Assembly: GCF_012926615.1 (NCBI RefSeq)
Contig: NZ_JABBNU010000009.1
Coordinates: 230,427-294,426, forward strand
DNA: 64,000 bases
Origin: Marinigracilibium pacificum
Lineage (GTDB): Bacteria > Bacteroidota > Bacteroidia > Cytophagales > Cyclobacteriaceae
Reading direction: 5' to 3'
Made by a program: the position numbers and the translations under genes. Shown here piece by piece: positions 63,911-64,000 of this stretch. How positions within the stretch are numbered: position 1 is the stretch's first letter; every line of letters starts with the position of its first letter. A model generated the notes under the pieces. That model did not search any database. It was not told the DNA's origin and saw only the letters and a list, made by a program, of their open reading frames with translations.

Positions 63911-63948
63911 TGCCCCCAAAAAGTTAGACACTATTTGGGGGCATTTTT
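63911..63948 (+). terminator. Terminator-like hairpin at the left end of the IS element
   Basis: TGCCCCCAAA (63911-63920) pairs perfectly with TTTGGGGGCA (63934-63943) around 13 bases and is followed by TTTTT. It lies between the antiporter stop and the transposase ATG, and could stop readthrough into the transposase. Confidence 0.75.
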
Positions 63949-64000
63949 ATGTTTAAGAGAAAGAAGTACAACTATGAATTTCGATTGAGTTGTGTGCGCT
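63949..64000 (+). CDS. IS3-family transposase OrfA, N-terminal fragment
   Basis: From the ATG the 17 codons present read MFKRKKYNYEFRLSCVR, the opening of an OrfA helix-turn-helix protein (basic start, then Y-x-x-EF-R/K-L). The frame is open to the window edge. Identification rests on this motif and the adjoining terminal repeat. Confidence 0.7.
   Translation, partial: MFKRKKYNYEFRLSCVR

Larger units (their letters stand above)
63911..64000 (+). mobile_element. Left end of an IS3-family insertion sequence (cut by window edge)
   Basis: TGCCCCCAAAAAGTTAGACA has the TG-start and the CCCAAAAAGTTAGAC core usual for IS3-family (IS150-group-like) terminal repeats. It is followed after 18 bases by the start of an OrfA-type transposase. 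The element begins about 19 bases after the antiporter stop, so no gene visible in the window is disrupted. The right end and target duplication are outside the window. Confidence 0.75.

Noticed and set aside
1..64000. tRNA, rRNA, CRISPR array, replication origin
   Set aside because: I found no cloverleaf with conserved TTCGA arm, no rRNA segment, no regularly spaced repeats, and no DnaA-box cluster by reading both strands. A covariance-model scan would be decisive.

Overview
The window is AT-rich chromosomal DNA from a member of the Bacteroidota, most likely of the order Cytophagales. The evidence is promoters of the Bacteroidota type (TAnnTTTG at -7 with TTG near -33), few Shine-Dalgarno sequences, two type IX secretion genes (PorZ, PorG-like), Gln at +1 after most signal peptides, and families largely confined to the phylum (DUF4293, DUF6089, DUF2520). 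Nearly all of it reads as core genome. The only mobile DNA is the left end of an IS3-family element, cut by the right edge. No tRNA, rRNA or CRISPR array was seen, and no gene-free stretch exceeds 300 bases.

Layout. 1-10.4 kb: a partial YwqK-like protein, htpG, DUF4293, truA and an ABC exporter, then an accessory-looking patch with two small paralogues (one broken by an amber codon) and a histidine kinase / LytTR regulator / lipoprotein operon. 10.5-20 kb: DUF2520 and UbiA genes, purN-purH and the rod-shape set mreB-mreC-mreD-mrdA-rodA. 20-29 kb: an unrecognised acidic protein, ferredoxin, tdk, porZ, recO, a lipoprotein, a 2-oxoglutarate/Fe(II)-type oxygenase, chrA and an LD-carboxypeptidase. 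29-38.5 kb (minus strand): a long envelope-biogenesis run comprising an alpha/beta hydrolase, a CBS protein, nadK, two PorG-like proteins, uppS, bamA and two Skp/OmpH chaperones, with cvpA and yqeY upstream. 39-45 kb: pdxJ, a hydrolase, a tetrapyrrole-type methylase, metK, hpf, xerC, rpsU and an acyl-CoA dehydrogenase. 45.5-51.4 kb: a nucleotide-sugar operon (UDP-GlcA, UDP-Xyl, UDP-Gal), a glutaminyl cyclase lipoprotein and cysS. 51.5-56.6 kb: rimP-nusA-infB with a leader hairpin, then a 62-residue membrane protein whose start codon lies inside the infB terminator.

The most unusual locus is 56.6-63.9 kb. A 1703-residue protein joins a eukaryote-like SLC12 cation-chloride cotransporter to a long helical region and a P-loop ATPase with a probable winged helix. 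One base downstream is a small MscS-like membrane protein, and divergent from it is a CPA-type cation/proton antiporter. I infer an ion or volume homeostasis module in which the ATPase regulates the carrier; nothing in the sequence proves this.

Other signals: two terminators whose hairpin or U-tract touches the next start codon (infB/small membrane protein and rpsU/xerC), two genes apparently transcribed leaderless from a shared TATCTTTG-n-GGC-ATG arrangement (tdk, cysS), a TetR-type palindrome at the acyl-CoA dehydrogenase promoter, and a glutaminyl cyclase gene in a window where most exported proteins expose Gln after signal-peptide cleavage.
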